Made by a program: the position numbers and the translations under genes. From Vannielia sp. (GTDB taxonomy: Bacteria; Pseudomonadota; Alphaproteobacteria; Rhodobacterales; Rhodobacteraceae): DNA of 64,000 nucleotides. The notes beneath the pieces were generated by a model. That model had not been told where the DNA came from. It did not search any database and saw only the letters and a list, made by a program, of their open reading frames with translations. Of the stretch, positions 17,370 to 26,512 are shown piece after piece. Numbering within the stretch: position 1 is the first letter of the stretch; each line of letters starts with the position of its first letter. The stretch spans positions 17,247 to 81,246 of the forward strand of contig NZ_JARGND010000009.1 in the NCBI RefSeq assembly GCF_029212645.1, in the 5' to 3' direction.

Positions 17370-18116
17370 ATGAACAAGCCATCAAATAAAAGGAGGCCAA
17401 GCATGGCACTTGATGGTGATAAACTGCGCAATCTTCGCGCTGCAAAGGGAATGTCCCAAGAAAAACTGGCCATATTGGCGAACGTCAATAAGCGCACGAT
17501 CCAACGAGCCGAAAATGGCGATCCAGTTGGACTAGAAACTACTGCTTTTATCGCTGAGGCCGTAGGAGTTTCCCCTGCTTCTTTGCGAGGGCGACAGCCT
17601 GATCTCTTCGAAGTTGACAAAAAAGAGTGGGACGACGTCGTTTTGGTTCCTGTCAATTCTGGGCGGCGTGTCATTGACGCGTTGCGTTCAAGCTACGACG
17701 CAGAAATTTCATTCGACGTGGAGCCAACCCAAGACAACATCGAACCATTAGCGAAGCTTGCCGAGATGTTAGAACCGTTCAATCCTGATCCATGGGAAAA
17801 CCCATTCGAAAAGTACGAACCTGCGCAAGCTGAGGTTTTACAAAAGCAGGCAGAGGTGAATGCGCTTCTTCCGTCACTTATAGATATGGGCATTAATGTC
17901 TATTTGGGAGCGTACCAAGCAGGGCGGCAGACCCCATCATATGACATGTACGAAAGCATAATGTCTCAACACGTCAGAGCACCGATTGAGTCGGTTCCGG
18001 TTTCATTGGTGGTTGTAAGCGATACATCATCATCGCACCTTTTGAGGAAGCCTGACGATGTTTACAGGGAACCCAAGGGCAACCCCGTAGACTTGGACGA
18101 CGACATTCCGTTCTAA
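17370..18116 (+). CDS. XRE-family helix-turn-helix transcriptional regulator
   Basis: A 248-residue protein. Residues 17-70 form an XRE-type DNA-binding domain (LRNLRAAKGMSQEKLAILA, VNKRTIQRAENG). The remaining about 170 residues are acidic and unlike any sensor domain I recognise; they end DLDDDIPF. Two ATGs, 17370 and 17403, each follow a good ribosome site (GGAGG and AGGAGG), so the start is ambiguous. GC content is clearly below that of the neighbours, suggesting acquisition. No toxin or phage partner gene is adjacent. Autoregulation through the phased TGTCG array is plausible. Confidence 0.75.
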   Translation: MNKPSNKRRPSMALDGDKLRNLRAAKGMSQEKLAILANVNKRTIQRAENGDPVGLETTAFIAEAVGVSPASLRGRQPDLFEVDKKEWDDVVLVPVNSGRRVIDALRSSYDAEISFDVEPTQDNIEPLAKLAEMLEPFNPDPWENPFEKYEPAQAEVLQKQAEVNALLPSLIDMGINVYLGAYQAGRQTPSYDMYESIMSQHVRAPIESVPVSLVVVSDTSSSHLLRKPDDVYREPKGNPVDLDDDIPF

Positions 18117-18199
18117 GTTCGGGAGGCAGGTTTGAAGTGGGTCTTTTCGCTATTGCAGCGAATTCACCCTTTGTCCCGCCAAGCGGACATCAAGTATGC

Positions 18200-18229
18200 A
18201 AGGCTCCCGTAGATTTCTTCGGGAGCCTT
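18200..18229 (+). terminator. Possible terminator hairpin after the XRE gene
   Basis: A perfect 10-bp stem, AAGGCTCCCG / CGGGAGCCTT, with a 10-base loop, lies 83 bases after the regulator stop. It lacks a clear T run, so it may terminate weakly or only stabilise the transcript end. Confidence 0.4.
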
Positions 18230-18271
18230 CGCACTTACAAGGGGTTTCGCCGGAGGCTGCATCACGAAATG

Positions 18272-18301
18272 AAAAGGGCGGCCTCGGAGAGCCGCCCTTT
18301 T
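18272..18301 (-). terminator. Rho-independent terminator of the extracellular nuclease gene
   Basis: A perfect 11-bp stem AAAAGGGCGGC / GCCGCCCTTTT with an 8-base loop lies 19 bases beyond the minus-strand stop at 18321. Because A and T runs flank both sides, it can act in both directions and would also stop plus-strand transcripts from the XRE gene. Confidence 0.75.
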
Positions 18302-18320
18302 GCTTTGTGTCGGGTGCCGA

Positions 18321-21300
18321 TCAGGCGACGAGGGAGAAGTCGATGCCGATGATCAGTGGGTCGTGGTCGGAGGCGGCGATGGGGCCTTCGGCGTTCCACC
18401 CGGCGTCCTGGCCGTAGGCGGTGGAGTAGTTCAGCAGCGAGGGTTGGTTGGCGTTGATGTGCCACTCGGTGGCGCCGGTGATCAGGTCTGCCATGGTGGC
18501 ATCGGCCAACGCCTGATCGAGCGTGCCTTGCTGGCCGTCAAAGACGTAGCTGTAGGCTTCGTCCTGGCCGATGAAGGCATCAATCAGGTCTTTCAGCCCC
18601 TCGTCGGTGAGGGTTTCCATCGAGTCTTCCTGGGCATAGCTGTTGAGATCGCCGAGGTAGATCACGTTGGTCACGCCGGTGCCATCAAGCCCGTAGGACT
18701 CAGACACCCAGGCTTCCAACTCGCCCGCGGCATCGTTGCGCACCTCGCTCCAGAAGCCCTGACCATCGCCCTGATCGAAGTTGGGATCGGCCAGAAGCGC
18801 CTCCATCGCGTCGGTGATGGCGGTGATTTCGGCGGCGGTGAGGCTGGCGGAATTGGCGGAGAGGTAGCTGGCCGCATCGTCGTAGACATCCTGCAACCCG
18901 CTGTCGCCCTTGGATTTGAAGTGCGACGACACCACGGTGAAGACATTGCCATCGCCGTCTTCAAAGGTGGCGGCAACCGAGGGGCGGTTCCTGTCATACT
19001 CGGCGAAGCTGGTGCCGATCAGCGCCGCGAGGCTGGAGGCCAGCGCGTTGGTGACAGCGCCCGAGGCTTCGGCATAGTCGATGAAATCGCTGTAAAGCAG
19101 GGTGACGGCGCTGGCATCGTAGAGCACCCCGGCCATGATCGCATCGGTGCCGACAAAGCCCTCGGTGCCGGTAGGATCGACGTAGGCGTAGCTGGCCCCG
19201 GTGCCAAGGAGGGTGGCCTCGGCGTTGAGTGCGGCGACCAGAGCCTCGGGGGCGGAGCCTGCGCCAAAGCCGCCGTTCTCGATTTCCTGGACGGCGATGA
19301 CCTCGGCCCCGGTGCCGATGATCTCGGCCACCAGCCCCTCGGTTTGGGCGGCAAGATCGGCGGCGGAGGTGGCACCGCGCGGATCAAGATCGCCGTTGGG
19401 GCCGGTGGTGTTGCCGCTGGTATCAAGGGTGGTGAAGTAATTGAGCACGTTCACCGAAGCGACCTGTAGGCCCCCGCCCACATCTGCCGGGGCGGCCTCG
19501 ATCGCGGCGACGTTGCTGGCCTGGTCGATCTCAAGCTGCGAGGTGGCGATGACCTGATAATCGCCGTAGCTATAGGTCATCACGCCTTCGATCGGGGCGG
19601 TGAGGATGGTGCCGAGCGACAGCGCCGGGCTGGTTTCATTGAAGGTGTCACCGGCATCAAGGTAGCCGTTGCCGTTATCGCCCGGCCCGGTGTTGGGGAT
19701 GAACTCGAAAGCATCGGGGTTTTGCGAGCTGTTGCCGTCTTCGATGATGAGCGAGTTGTTGGCATTGCCTTCGATCATCGCCGCCACCGCTGCCGCATCA
19801 TCCTGCGGATCGAGGATTTGGGTGGGTTGAACCGGGGTGCCCGCGCTCACGGCGATTTCGCCATATTGGGCGAGGCTGTAGTTTTGGGTGACGGTGAGCG
19901 GATCACCGGTGCCGGATGTGACCGAAACCATCATCCCCTCGACCGCCTCCAGATCCTGCGCAATGTCGGGTGACAGGGTGATGGTGGTGGCGGTGGGCAT
20001 TGTGGTGGTGGTGGAGATCAGCACCACATCGCTGACCGAGGTGATCTCGGTGAGGCCGAAATACTCGGTGACGGTGCCGGTGACTTCAACGATCTGGCCA
20101 ACCGCGACAGTGTAGGCCCCGCCGGTATAAACGAAGATGCCCTCGGAGGTGGTGTCATCGCCATCGGTGTCGCCGTCCTCTTCCTGAAGCCAGAAGCCGC
20201 TGCCCTCGGTATAGGTGACGACCGCCTCAACCGTGATATTGGACACGCCGTTATAGAGGCTTTCCATCCCGGTGCCCTGCACCTCGGAGATGAGCAGGAA
20301 TTGGGAGGGGGGTTCGCCGGTGAAGTTTTCGCTGCCAGCGGTTTGAAGATCAGACGACCAGTTGCCCAGATCATTGGCCTGAAGCGAGGTGCCTTCCACG
20401 GTGGTGCTATCCTCATAGGCCCCGATATCGGTGGAGGTGAGGCCTTCGTAAACCTCGCCAACGGCCCCCACCATGCTGCCCTCGTAAGAGAGAAACTCCA
20501 GCGTGGTGCCTTCGCCATCAATCAGCGCGATGCCATCGGGGGCGCCGTTCTGGATGCTGCTGGGCGACCAGACGTAATAATCATAGCTGCCATCCGAGGT
20601 CATCACCATGTCGGCCACGTTGAGGCTGTTATAGGTGGTGGCGCCGTTGCCGTTGACCAGCTCAACCGAGTAGCCGCTGATATCGCCGCCCGCTTCAACG
20701 CGGATTTCAACAAACTCGCCGTCGTCCGCGCCTTGGTCATCGTAGTGGACTTCATTGATGCGGATATCGAGCGACCCGCCGCCGCCGAAATCGCCGGAGC
20801 CGGGGCTGCCAAGATCCCCATCACCAAAGCTGGTGGTGGCCGCTTGCCAATTGGCGGCATTTTCATTGTCGGCGGCAGGGTCAATCACCTCCATCGAAGC
20901 ACCGGAGGCCAGCGGGAAGCTGCCATCGTAAAACACGCTGTCCTCGATGCCGCCGGCGCTATTGGAGAGGATCACCTCATCGGCCGAATTGGCAAGGATG
21001 AAGCCGGAATACTGGTAATCCACCGCGACGCCGCCGTTGCTGGCGGTATCGGCGTTGTTGCCCAGCACAAGGTAGCCGCCCGCCGCCAAGATCAGCGGGC
21101 CGCCGTTGTTGATGGTGTGACTGTCGTTATCGGCGTCCTGGATCGTCCAGCCGTTGATGTCGATGTCATTGTCGGTGGTGTTGAAGATCTCAAACCACTC
21201 GCCCGCGCTATCGCTCACCGCCGAGGGGTTTGCCATGATTTCGGTGATGACCACATCGGTGGGCGGGGTTTCGACCGTGTCCGCGACGTTTACGGTGATT

Positions 21301-22787
21301 TCGGCGGTGTCAGACGCGCCGCACTGGTCGGTTGCGGTGACGGAGATATCGTAGCTGTTGTCCCCGTCGCTATCAGTGGGGGCCTCGTAATCGGGGGCGG
21401 AGGCGAAGGTGATTTCGCCGGTGGTGCCATCAATCGTGAAGTCATCGGCGTCGGTGCCCGAGAGCGTGTAGGTGAGCACATCGCCGATGTTCGGGTCAGT
21501 GGCGAGCACATCTGCGGCGACGGTGGTGTCATTCTCGGTGGCGAGAACCGTGCGCACCGCGGTGATGGTGGGCGCGGCGTTGGTGCCGGTGATGGTGACG
21601 GTCACGGTTGCCGTATCAGAGGTGCCATCGGTGCTGAGGGCGGTGTAGGTGAAGGTATCGGTCGCGGTTTCCCCCTCACACAGCCCGTCAAAGAGCGTGC
21701 CGGGATCATAGGTGACATCGCCGCCATCAAAGCTGACGGTGGCGCCAGCGCCAGAGGTTGGATCAACCGATGCGACGGAGAGAACGTCTGTTTCATCGGG
21801 GTCGGCATCATTGGCCAGCAGGTCTGCCACGGTGAGGACAACGGGGGTGGAGCCTTGGGTGGCGGCGGTATCATCAAGCGCCACAACCGGCTGGTTGAGG
21901 CCGTTGATGGTGATGTTGACTGTCGCGGTATCGGTTTCGCCCTGCGCGTCGATCACGGTGTAGGTGAAGCTGTCGGTCGCGGTTTCACCCGCGCCAAGGC
22001 CGAGGTAATCGCCGCCGTAGGACACCGTGTAGGTGGCACCATCAAAGGCGACCGCGTAGCCATTGGCGGTGGTGGCATCGGTGCTGGTGATGCTGACGGT
22101 ATCGCCATCAAGATCAGCGTCGTTGGAGAGCATGGTGGCGGCGGTGATTGTGGCCGGGGTGCTCTCATCGGTGGTCGTGGCGTCATCAATGGCGATGACA
22201 CCATCGTTGCGGCCTTCGATGGTGACAGTAACGGTGGCGGTGGAAGTATCGCCGCAGCCGTCGTCGATGGAGTAGGTGAAGGTGTCTGTCGCGGTTTCGC
22301 CGTTGATAAGGTGCTGCCAGATGTCACCGGGATCGTAGGACACATTGGTGCCATCAAAGGTGACGGATGCGCCTGAGGCGGAGCTGGCATCAACCGCGGT
22401 GATGGTGGGGGTCAACGGGGTGGTGGTGCCGCCGCCGTGGTGGCCCCAGAAGTGATGCCACCAACCGTGATGCCCCCAACCGCCTTCGGTGGTTTCGCCG
22501 GGGATGTCATTGGCGAGAAGCTCGGTGCCGGAGATGACGAAGATGGCGTTTTCGTCGGTTGTGCCGCTGTCATTGATGGCCTCAGAGGGATCGCAGGTGT
22601 CTTCAGGATCGCAGCCGCCCCAATGGAAGCCCCCCCAGTTGATGCCGCCCCAATTGAAGCCACCCCAACTGAAGCCGCCCCAACTGAAGCCGCCGTGATC
22701 ATTGTTGTCGTCGCCCTGACCGTTCTTATGGTCATTCCAGCCGAACTTGTTGGACGTGTACGAATTGAACTTGAAATGGCGCGACAT
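18321..22787 (-). CDS. ExeM/NucH-type extracellular endonuclease with cadherin-like and lamin-tail domains
   Basis: A 1488-residue modular protein. Residues 31-59 are six tandem xWGGx repeats. About 75-500 are cadherin/VCBS-type modules (DDxxTTDESTPATI, SNDADLDGD, ATDTFTYT). About 505-660 and 675-820 are two lamin-tail domains (VVITEIMANPS, IRINEVHYDD). About 830-930 is an OB-fold (GTVTEYFGLTEITSVSDV). About 1105-1488 is the nuclease, with NVLNYF, AVQEIENGG, SSHFKSKGDS, YLGDLNSYAQ and ASDHDPL. It probably degrades extracellular DNA. The start at 22787 follows GGAGA and lies downstream of a TATAAT box. No Sec signal is visible, so the export route is unclear. Confidence 0.85.
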   Translation of the reverse strand: MSRHFKFNSYTSNKFGWNDHKNGQGDDNNDHGGFSWGGFSWGGFNWGGINWGGFHWGGCDPEDTCDPSEAINDSGTTDENAIFVISGTELLANDIPGETTEGGWGHHGWWHHFWGHHGGGTTTPLTPTITAVDASSASGASVTFDGTNVSYDPGDIWQHLINGETATDTFTYSIDDGCGDTSTATVTVTIEGRNDGVIAIDDATTTDESTPATITAATMLSNDADLDGDTVSITSTDATTANGYAVAFDGATYTVSYGGDYLGLGAGETATDSFTYTVIDAQGETDTATVNITINGLNQPVVALDDTAATQGSTPVVLTVADLLANDADPDETDVLSVASVDPTSGAGATVSFDGGDVTYDPGTLFDGLCEGETATDTFTYTALSTDGTSDTATVTVTITGTNAAPTITAVRTVLATENDTTVAADVLATDPNIGDVLTYTLSGTDADDFTIDGTTGEITFASAPDYEAPTDSDGDNSYDISVTATDQCGASDTAEITVNVADTVETPPTDVVITEIMANPSAVSDSAGEWFEIFNTTDNDIDINGWTIQDADNDSHTINNGGPLILAAGGYLVLGNNADTASNGGVAVDYQYSGFILANSADEVILSNSAGGIEDSVFYDGSFPLASGASMEVIDPAADNENAANWQAATTSFGDGDLGSPGSGDFGGGGSLDIRINEVHYDDQGADDGEFVEIRVEAGGDISGYSVELVNGNGATTYNSLNVADMVMTSDGSYDYYVWSPSSIQNGAPDGIALIDGEGTTLEFLSYEGSMVGAVGEVYEGLTSTDIGAYEDSTTVEGTSLQANDLGNWSSDLQTAGSENFTGEPPSQFLLISEVQGTGMESLYNGVSNITVEAVVTYTEGSGFWLQEEDGDTDGDDTTSEGIFVYTGGAYTVAVGQIVEVTGTVTEYFGLTEITSVSDVVLISTTTTMPTATTITLSPDIAQDLEAVEGMMVSVTSGTGDPLTVTQNYSLAQYGEIAVSAGTPVQPTQILDPQDDAAAVAAMIEGNANNSLIIEDGNSSQNPDAFEFIPNTGPGDNGNGYLDAGDTFNETSPALSLGTILTAPIEGVMTYSYGDYQVIATSQLEIDQASNVAAIEAAPADVGGGLQVASVNVLNYFTTLDTSGNTTGPNGDLDPRGATSAADLAAQTEGLVAEIIGTGAEVIAVQEIENGGFGAGSAPEALVAALNAEATLLGTGASYAYVDPTGTEGFVGTDAIMAGVLYDASAVTLLYSDFIDYAEASGAVTNALASSLAALIGTSFAEYDRNRPSVAATFEDGDGNVFTVVSSHFKSKGDSGLQDVYDDAASYLSANSASLTAAEITAITDAMEALLADPNFDQGDGQGFWSEVRNDAAGELEAWVSESYGLDGTGVTNVIYLGDLNSYAQEDSMETLTDEGLKDLIDAFIGQDEAYSYVFDGQQGTLDQALADATMADLITGATEWHINANQPSLLNYSTAYGQDAGWNAEGPIAASDHDPLIIGIDFSLVA

Positions 22788-22835
22788 GGAACCGTTCTCC
22801 CTCGTGAAATAGGTCTCGTGTGACAGGTTTTGTGC

Positions 22836-22841
22836 ATTATA
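22836..22841 (-). promoter_or_regulatory. Probable -10 element of the extracellular nuclease gene
   Basis: On the minus strand this is a perfect TATAAT, about 50 bases before the chosen ATG at 22787. No good -35 hexamer is seen at 17 bases. If used, transcription would start near 22829, excluding the in-frame start at 22850. The rest of the 327-base interval (22788-23114) shows no gene. Confidence 0.4.
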
Positions 22842-23114
22842 TTTGCGCAAAGCGTATCAGGATTATGACGTGGGAGAAGAGGGAGGGGCGAAAAAGCTGT
22901 GGAAACCTCGCCCCACGGTAGAGGGCGCTGATCCAGCCGTTTGTTTTAAGCTCTTACAGTGTTTGGTAAAATTACGCGAAAATGCGCGCGAGGGGGCCGG
23001 GACCGATGCGCAGGATATCGCTCTTATCAGCGCACAGGCAGCGGCTGGAGGCGCCTGCAAGCCTGTAACCGCCGGAGTGCGGCGGCCAGGCTTGGGGTGG
23101 CGTGCGCCTGGGGG

Positions 23115-23987
23115 TCAGGCGACGTTTTCGAGGGATTGGGCTGGCTGAACACCGAGGGCGCGGCAAATGTCACGCGTCAGGCCGGGGCGATTGAGGGTGT
23201 AGAAGTGCAAATGCTCGGCACCATCGTCGATCAACTCGGAGCACAGCTCGGTGGCCAGCGCGGTGGCGAGGATTTCTTCGCGCCCGTCCCGCTCGGCGGC
23301 TTCAAAGGAATCGGTCAGCCATGTGGGCACATAGGCCCCGCAGCGCGCGGCAAAGCGGGCGGTATTGCGCCAGTTTTCGATCGGCAGGATGCCGGGAATG
23401 ATCGGCTTGGTGATCCCGGCCTTTTCGCAGGCGTCGCGGAAGCGAAAGAAGGTTTCGGCCTCAAAGAAGAACTGGGTGATCGCCTCATCGGCCCCGGCCT
23501 CGAACTTTTGTTTCAGCCATGACACATCGGCCCCATCGCCTGCGGCGTCGGGGTGCGGATCGGGGTAGGCCCCAACGCGGACGGTGAAATCGCCGGTCTC
23601 CTTGAGGGCGGTGATCAGCTCGCAGGCATCGGCAAAGCCATCGGGGTGCGGCTCAAACTTGTCGGCCCCTTTGGGCGGATCGCCGCGCAGGGCCACGATC
23701 TCGCGCACGCCGGCCTCATGGAAGGAGCGGGCGATTTCGAGGGTTTCATCGCGAGTCGCGTTCACGCAGGTGAGATGCGCGGCCACGTTGAGGCCGGAGG
23801 ATTTATGCAGGGTCGCCACCGCCTCGCGGGTCAACTCACGGGTGGTGCCGCCTGCGCCGTAAGTCACGGAAACGAATGTGGGATTGAGCGGCGCAAGCAC
23901 CTGCACCGTATCCCAAAGGCGGAAGGAGGCCTCAAGGTTTTGCGGTGGAAAAAACTCGAACGAAACAGCGGGTGCAGGGGCGGACAT
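23115..23987 (-). CDS. metF: Methylenetetrahydrofolate reductase
   Basis: A 290-residue cytoplasmic flavoprotein that reduces 5,10-methylene-THF to 5-methyl-THF for methionine synthesis. Family blocks visible are VSFEFFPPQ, FVSVTYGAGG, AAHLTCVNATRDE, IVALRGDPP, DEAITQFFFEAETFFRF and a C-terminal HLHFYTLNR. The ATG at 23987 has GAGG upstream on the minus strand; the longer open frame crosses the divergent regulator and is rejected. It is divergent from metR, which is the expected activator. Confidence 0.95.
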   Translation of the reverse strand: MSAPAPAVSFEFFPPQNLEASFRLWDTVQVLAPLNPTFVSVTYGAGGTTRELTREAVATLHKSSGLNVAAHLTCVNATRDETLEIARSFHEAGVREIVALRGDPPKGADKFEPHPDGFADACELITALKETGDFTVRVGAYPDPHPDAAGDGADVSWLKQKFEAGADEAITQFFFEAETFFRFRDACEKAGITKPIIPGILPIENWRNTARFAARCGAYVPTWLTDSFEAAERDGREEILATALATELCSELIDDGAEHLHFYTLNRPGLTRDICRALGVQPAQSLENVA

Positions 23988-24060
23988 AAGTAACCTCGGG
24001 GCGATTCTTGGGCATATCTGGTCGGTTTTGGTTGTCGCAAATCCGGCTTTGTGAAACAAG

Positions 24061-24086
24061 CTCATAACTCTCAACACCATTATGAG
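24061..24086. promoter_or_regulatory. Probable MetR operator between metF and metR
   Basis: A perfect 7-bp inverted repeat CTCATAA / TTATGAG with a 12-base spacer lies in the 105-base divergent interval, 7 bases before the metR start at 24093. The dyad geometry fits a LysR-type binding site. It is not the enterobacterial TGAA-N5-TTCA sequence. Confidence 0.5.
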
Positions 24087-24092
24087 TTTCGG

Positions 24093-25010
24093 ATGCATAT
24101 CGAATTTCGCCATTTGCGCTCGGTGCGGGCGATCCATCAGGCCGGTGGTCTGGCCAAGGCGGCTGATATCCTGCACATCACCCAAAGTGCGCTGAGCCAT
24201 CAGATCAAGGGACTGGAAGACCAGGTTGGGGTGGAGCTGTTTGTGCGCCGCTCCAAGCCCATGAAGCTGTCTGCCGCCGGGCAGAGGCTGTTGAAGCTGG
24301 CCGAGCGCATCCTGCCGGAGATCGAGGCGCTTGAGGCGGATTTTACCGCGCTCAAAAGCGGCAAGACCGGGCGGCTGCATATCGCGATTGAGTGCCACGC
24401 CTGCTTTGAGTGGCTGTTCCCGGTGCTGGAAACCTTCCGCAAGGCCTGGCCGGATGTGGATGTGGATATCCGCCCCGGACTGGCCTTTGGCGCGCTAACG
24501 GCGCTCCAGCGCGAGGAGGTGGATCTGGTGATCTCCTCCGATCCCGAGGCGCTGGACGGCGTGACCTTCATGCCACTGTTCGACTATGAGCCAACCTTCG
24601 TGGCCGCCGCAACGCATCCGCTGGCCCAAAAGGCATGGATCGCGCCGGAGGATTTCCGCGACGAAACGCTCATCACCTACCCGGTGGAGCCGGCGCGGCT
24701 GGATGTTTTCTCGCAGTTTCTGACGCCCGCCAAGGTGCAGCCGCGCCATGTGCGCCAATCGGAGCTGACGGCGGTGATCCTGCTGCTGGTCGCCTCGGGG
24801 CGGGGGGTTTCGGTGCTGCCCGATTGGGTGCTGCGCGAGGCACGGGGCTCTCGTGACTATATCACCCGCCCGCTGACCGAAGGCGGGCTGACCCGGCGGC
24901 TTTATGCGGCGGTGCGCGATGAGGATGTGACTAAACCCTATATGGCGCATGTGCTGCGTCTGGCCCGCACCGAACCGCTGAAACTGCAACGCGCGGTGGC
25001 CGAGGTTTAG
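24093..25010 (+). CDS. metR: LysR-family transcriptional regulator MetR
   Basis: A 305-residue cytoplasmic DNA-binding protein. The N-terminal winged HTH includes GGLAKAADILHITQSALSHQ. The effector domain has IAIECHACFEWLFPVLETF, the signature block of MetR, whose co-inducer is homocysteine. Divergence from metF and the intervening dyad support regulation of methionine synthesis and self-repression. The ATG at 24093 starts MHIEFRHLRSVRAI; an in-frame start 42 bases upstream adds residues unlike the family. Confidence 0.9.
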   Translation: MHIEFRHLRSVRAIHQAGGLAKAADILHITQSALSHQIKGLEDQVGVELFVRRSKPMKLSAAGQRLLKLAERILPEIEALEADFTALKSGKTGRLHIAIECHACFEWLFPVLETFRKAWPDVDVDIRPGLAFGALTALQREEVDLVISSDPEALDGVTFMPLFDYEPTFVAAATHPLAQKAWIAPEDFRDETLITYPVEPARLDVFSQFLTPAKVQPRHVRQSELTAVILLLVASGRGVSVLPDWVLREARGSRDYITRPLTEGGLTRRLYAAVRDEDVTKPYMAHVLRLARTEPLKLQRAVAEV

Positions 25011-25225
25011 CGACGTGTGAGTTGCGGCTGGAGACCTCTCGCGCGGGCCTTTGGGCCGCATTGCCTGCCGCGCCGGGGCGCTGCCGGTGCGCGAAAAATG
25101 GGTTAGGGCGCTGCACATGTGGGCGGTTCGGCGCGGCCCGTGTGCATTGCCAAGCCCCGCAGCCCTTGGCACCGCAGGCGATTGCGCCTATACGCCCGCA
25201 TCTGAGCCACCAAAGGAGCCGGGCC

Positions 25226-26014
25226 ATGTCGGGCAGCGCCAATCTCAACACCATGATCAAAGCCGCCCGCAAAGCCGGGCGCTCGCTGGTGAAGGACTTT
25301 CGTGAAGTTGAAAACCTTCAGGTTTCGAGCAAGGGACCGGGGGATTTTGTGTCTCGCGCCGATACCCGCGCCGAGGAGCTTGTGAAGGCCGATCTGATGG
25401 GCGCACGCCCCACCTATGGCTGGCTGGGCGAGGAAGGCGGCGGCGAAGAGGGCGAAGACCCGACCCGCCGCTGGATTGTTGATCCGCTGGATGGCACCAC
25501 CAACTTTTTGCACGGTCTGCCCCATTGGGCGGTGTCGATTGCGCTGGAACACAAGGGCGAAATCGTTGCCGGTGTGGTTTATGATCCGGCCAAGGATGAG
25601 CTGTTCTGGGCCGAAAAGGGCATGGGCGCCTGGATGAACGAAACCCGGCTGCGGGTGTCGGGGCGCAACAAGATGATCGAATGCATCTTTGCCACCGGCC
25701 TGCCGTTTGGTGGCAATCCGGAGTTGCCCGAGAGCCTGCGCGCCTGTGGCCGCGTGCTGCCGACCTGCGCCGGAATTCGCCGCTGGGGCGCGGCCTCGCT
25801 GGACCTTGCCTATGTGGCCGCCGGGCGGCTGGATGGCTACTGGGAGCGCAAGCTCCACGCATGGGATATTGCCGCCGGTGAGATCATCGTGCGCGAGGCT
25901 GGGGGCTTTACCGAGCCGGTGCGCGAAGGCCGTTCGACCATTGACCACGGCGAGATTATCGCCGCCAACCCGGATATCTTTAGCAAGTTCGCCAAGGAAG
26001 TGCGCGGAAGCTGA
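25226..26014 (+). CDS. suhB: Inositol monophosphatase family protein
   Basis: A 262-residue Mg-dependent phosphatase. The metal-binding motifs are present: GEEGG (residues about 68-72), WIVDPLDGTTNFLHGLPHW (about 84-102) and LHAWDIAAGEIIVREAGG near the C-terminus. The start at 25226 follows AGGAG. In this superfamily substrates include inositol-1-phosphate, and in E. coli SuhB also acts in rRNA antitermination; the true substrate is not evident. It appears to be a single-gene unit, followed by the intergenic repeat. Confidence 0.9.
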   Translation: MSGSANLNTMIKAARKAGRSLVKDFREVENLQVSSKGPGDFVSRADTRAEELVKADLMGARPTYGWLGEEGGGEEGEDPTRRWIVDPLDGTTNFLHGLPHWAVSIALEHKGEIVAGVVYDPAKDELFWAEKGMGAWMNETRLRVSGRNKMIECIFATGLPFGGNPELPESLRACGRVLPTCAGIRRWGAASLDLAYVAAGRLDGYWERKLHAWDIAAGEIIVREAGGFTEPVREGRSTIDHGEIIAANPDIFSKFAKEVRGS

Positions 26015-26036
26015 GGGCAGGCCCAAAAAGGGCAGA

Positions 26037-26101
26037 GCCTCCGGCGGGGATATTTAGAGCAAGAAAATGAGGTCATGCGCATTTTCTTGCTGAAAATATC
26101 C
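26037..26101. repeat. Mosaic intergenic repeat with 12-bp hairpin
   Basis: It begins with GCCTCCGGCGGGGATATTT (26037-26055), identical to the arms at 5927-5999. This is followed by a perfect 12-bp stem AGCAAGAAAATG / CATTTTCTTGCT (26058-26069 and 26080-26091). Outer arms GGATATTT / AAATATCC extend the stem past a 2-base mismatch. It lies between convergent genes and may terminate transcription of the phosphatase gene. Confidence 0.7.
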
Positions 26102-26118
26102 AAATAAATCAAAAGAAT

Positions 26119-26132
26119 GCGCCGTAAGGCGC
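26119..26132 (-). terminator. Terminator of the rhomboid-GFA operon
   Basis: A GCGCC / GGCGC stem with a GTAA loop, followed on the minus strand by an AT-rich run (26102-26114), lies 15 bases beyond the minus-strand stop at 26147. Near-identical elements end two other minus-strand genes, at 51679-51692 and 63193-63205. Confidence 0.6.
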
Positions 26133-26146
26133 GCAATTGGATCGCG

Positions 26147-26512
26147 CTATCGGTCGCTTGGGTGGTTGATGCCGTCGGTCCAGGGCACGGGCTCAAGATC
26201 GCGCGGGTTCACCCCTTCGATGCAGGCCGCGTTAACGCCGTATTCATTGGGGTTTGAGCGGCGTTGATGGTGGGTGTAGATGCCGCAGGTTTTGCAAAAA
26301 TAGTGCTTCGCGGTGCCGGTGCCCCATTTGTAAAGCGTCAGGTTTTCGGCCCCCTTCACCACCCGGACATTGCCGAGCGGGGCCGATACGGCGATGGCGC
26401 CACGGCGGCGGCAAAACGAGCAATCGCAGCGCCGGGCCGAGGCGAGCCCCTCGGGCACAAGGGTGACGGCGAGCTCAACGGCGCCGCAGTGGCAGGTGGC
26501 TTTCAGGGTCAT
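26147..26512 (-). CDS. GFA family zinc protein
   Basis: A 121-residue protein of the glutathione-dependent formaldehyde-activating family fold. The zinc-binding cysteines appear in CHCGAVEL, CDCSFCRRRG and FCKTCGIYTHH. It starts within the stop of the rhomboid gene (4-base overlap), so both are probably made from one transcript. Most members of this broad family have no proven activity, and formaldehyde as substrate should not be assumed. Confidence 0.88.
   Translation of the reverse strand: MTLKATCHCGAVELAVTLVPEGLASARRCDCSFCRRRGAIAVSAPLGNVRVVKGAENLTLYKWGTGTAKHYFCKTCGIYTHHQRRSNPNEYGVNAACIEGVNPRDLEPVPWTDGINHPSDR

Noticed and set aside
18300..22376. Long open frames on the plus strand opposite the extracellular nuclease
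   Set aside because: They are antisense to a well-supported modular protein and read as Gly/Ala/Val-rich sequence with no domain. High GC at third codon positions creates such frames.
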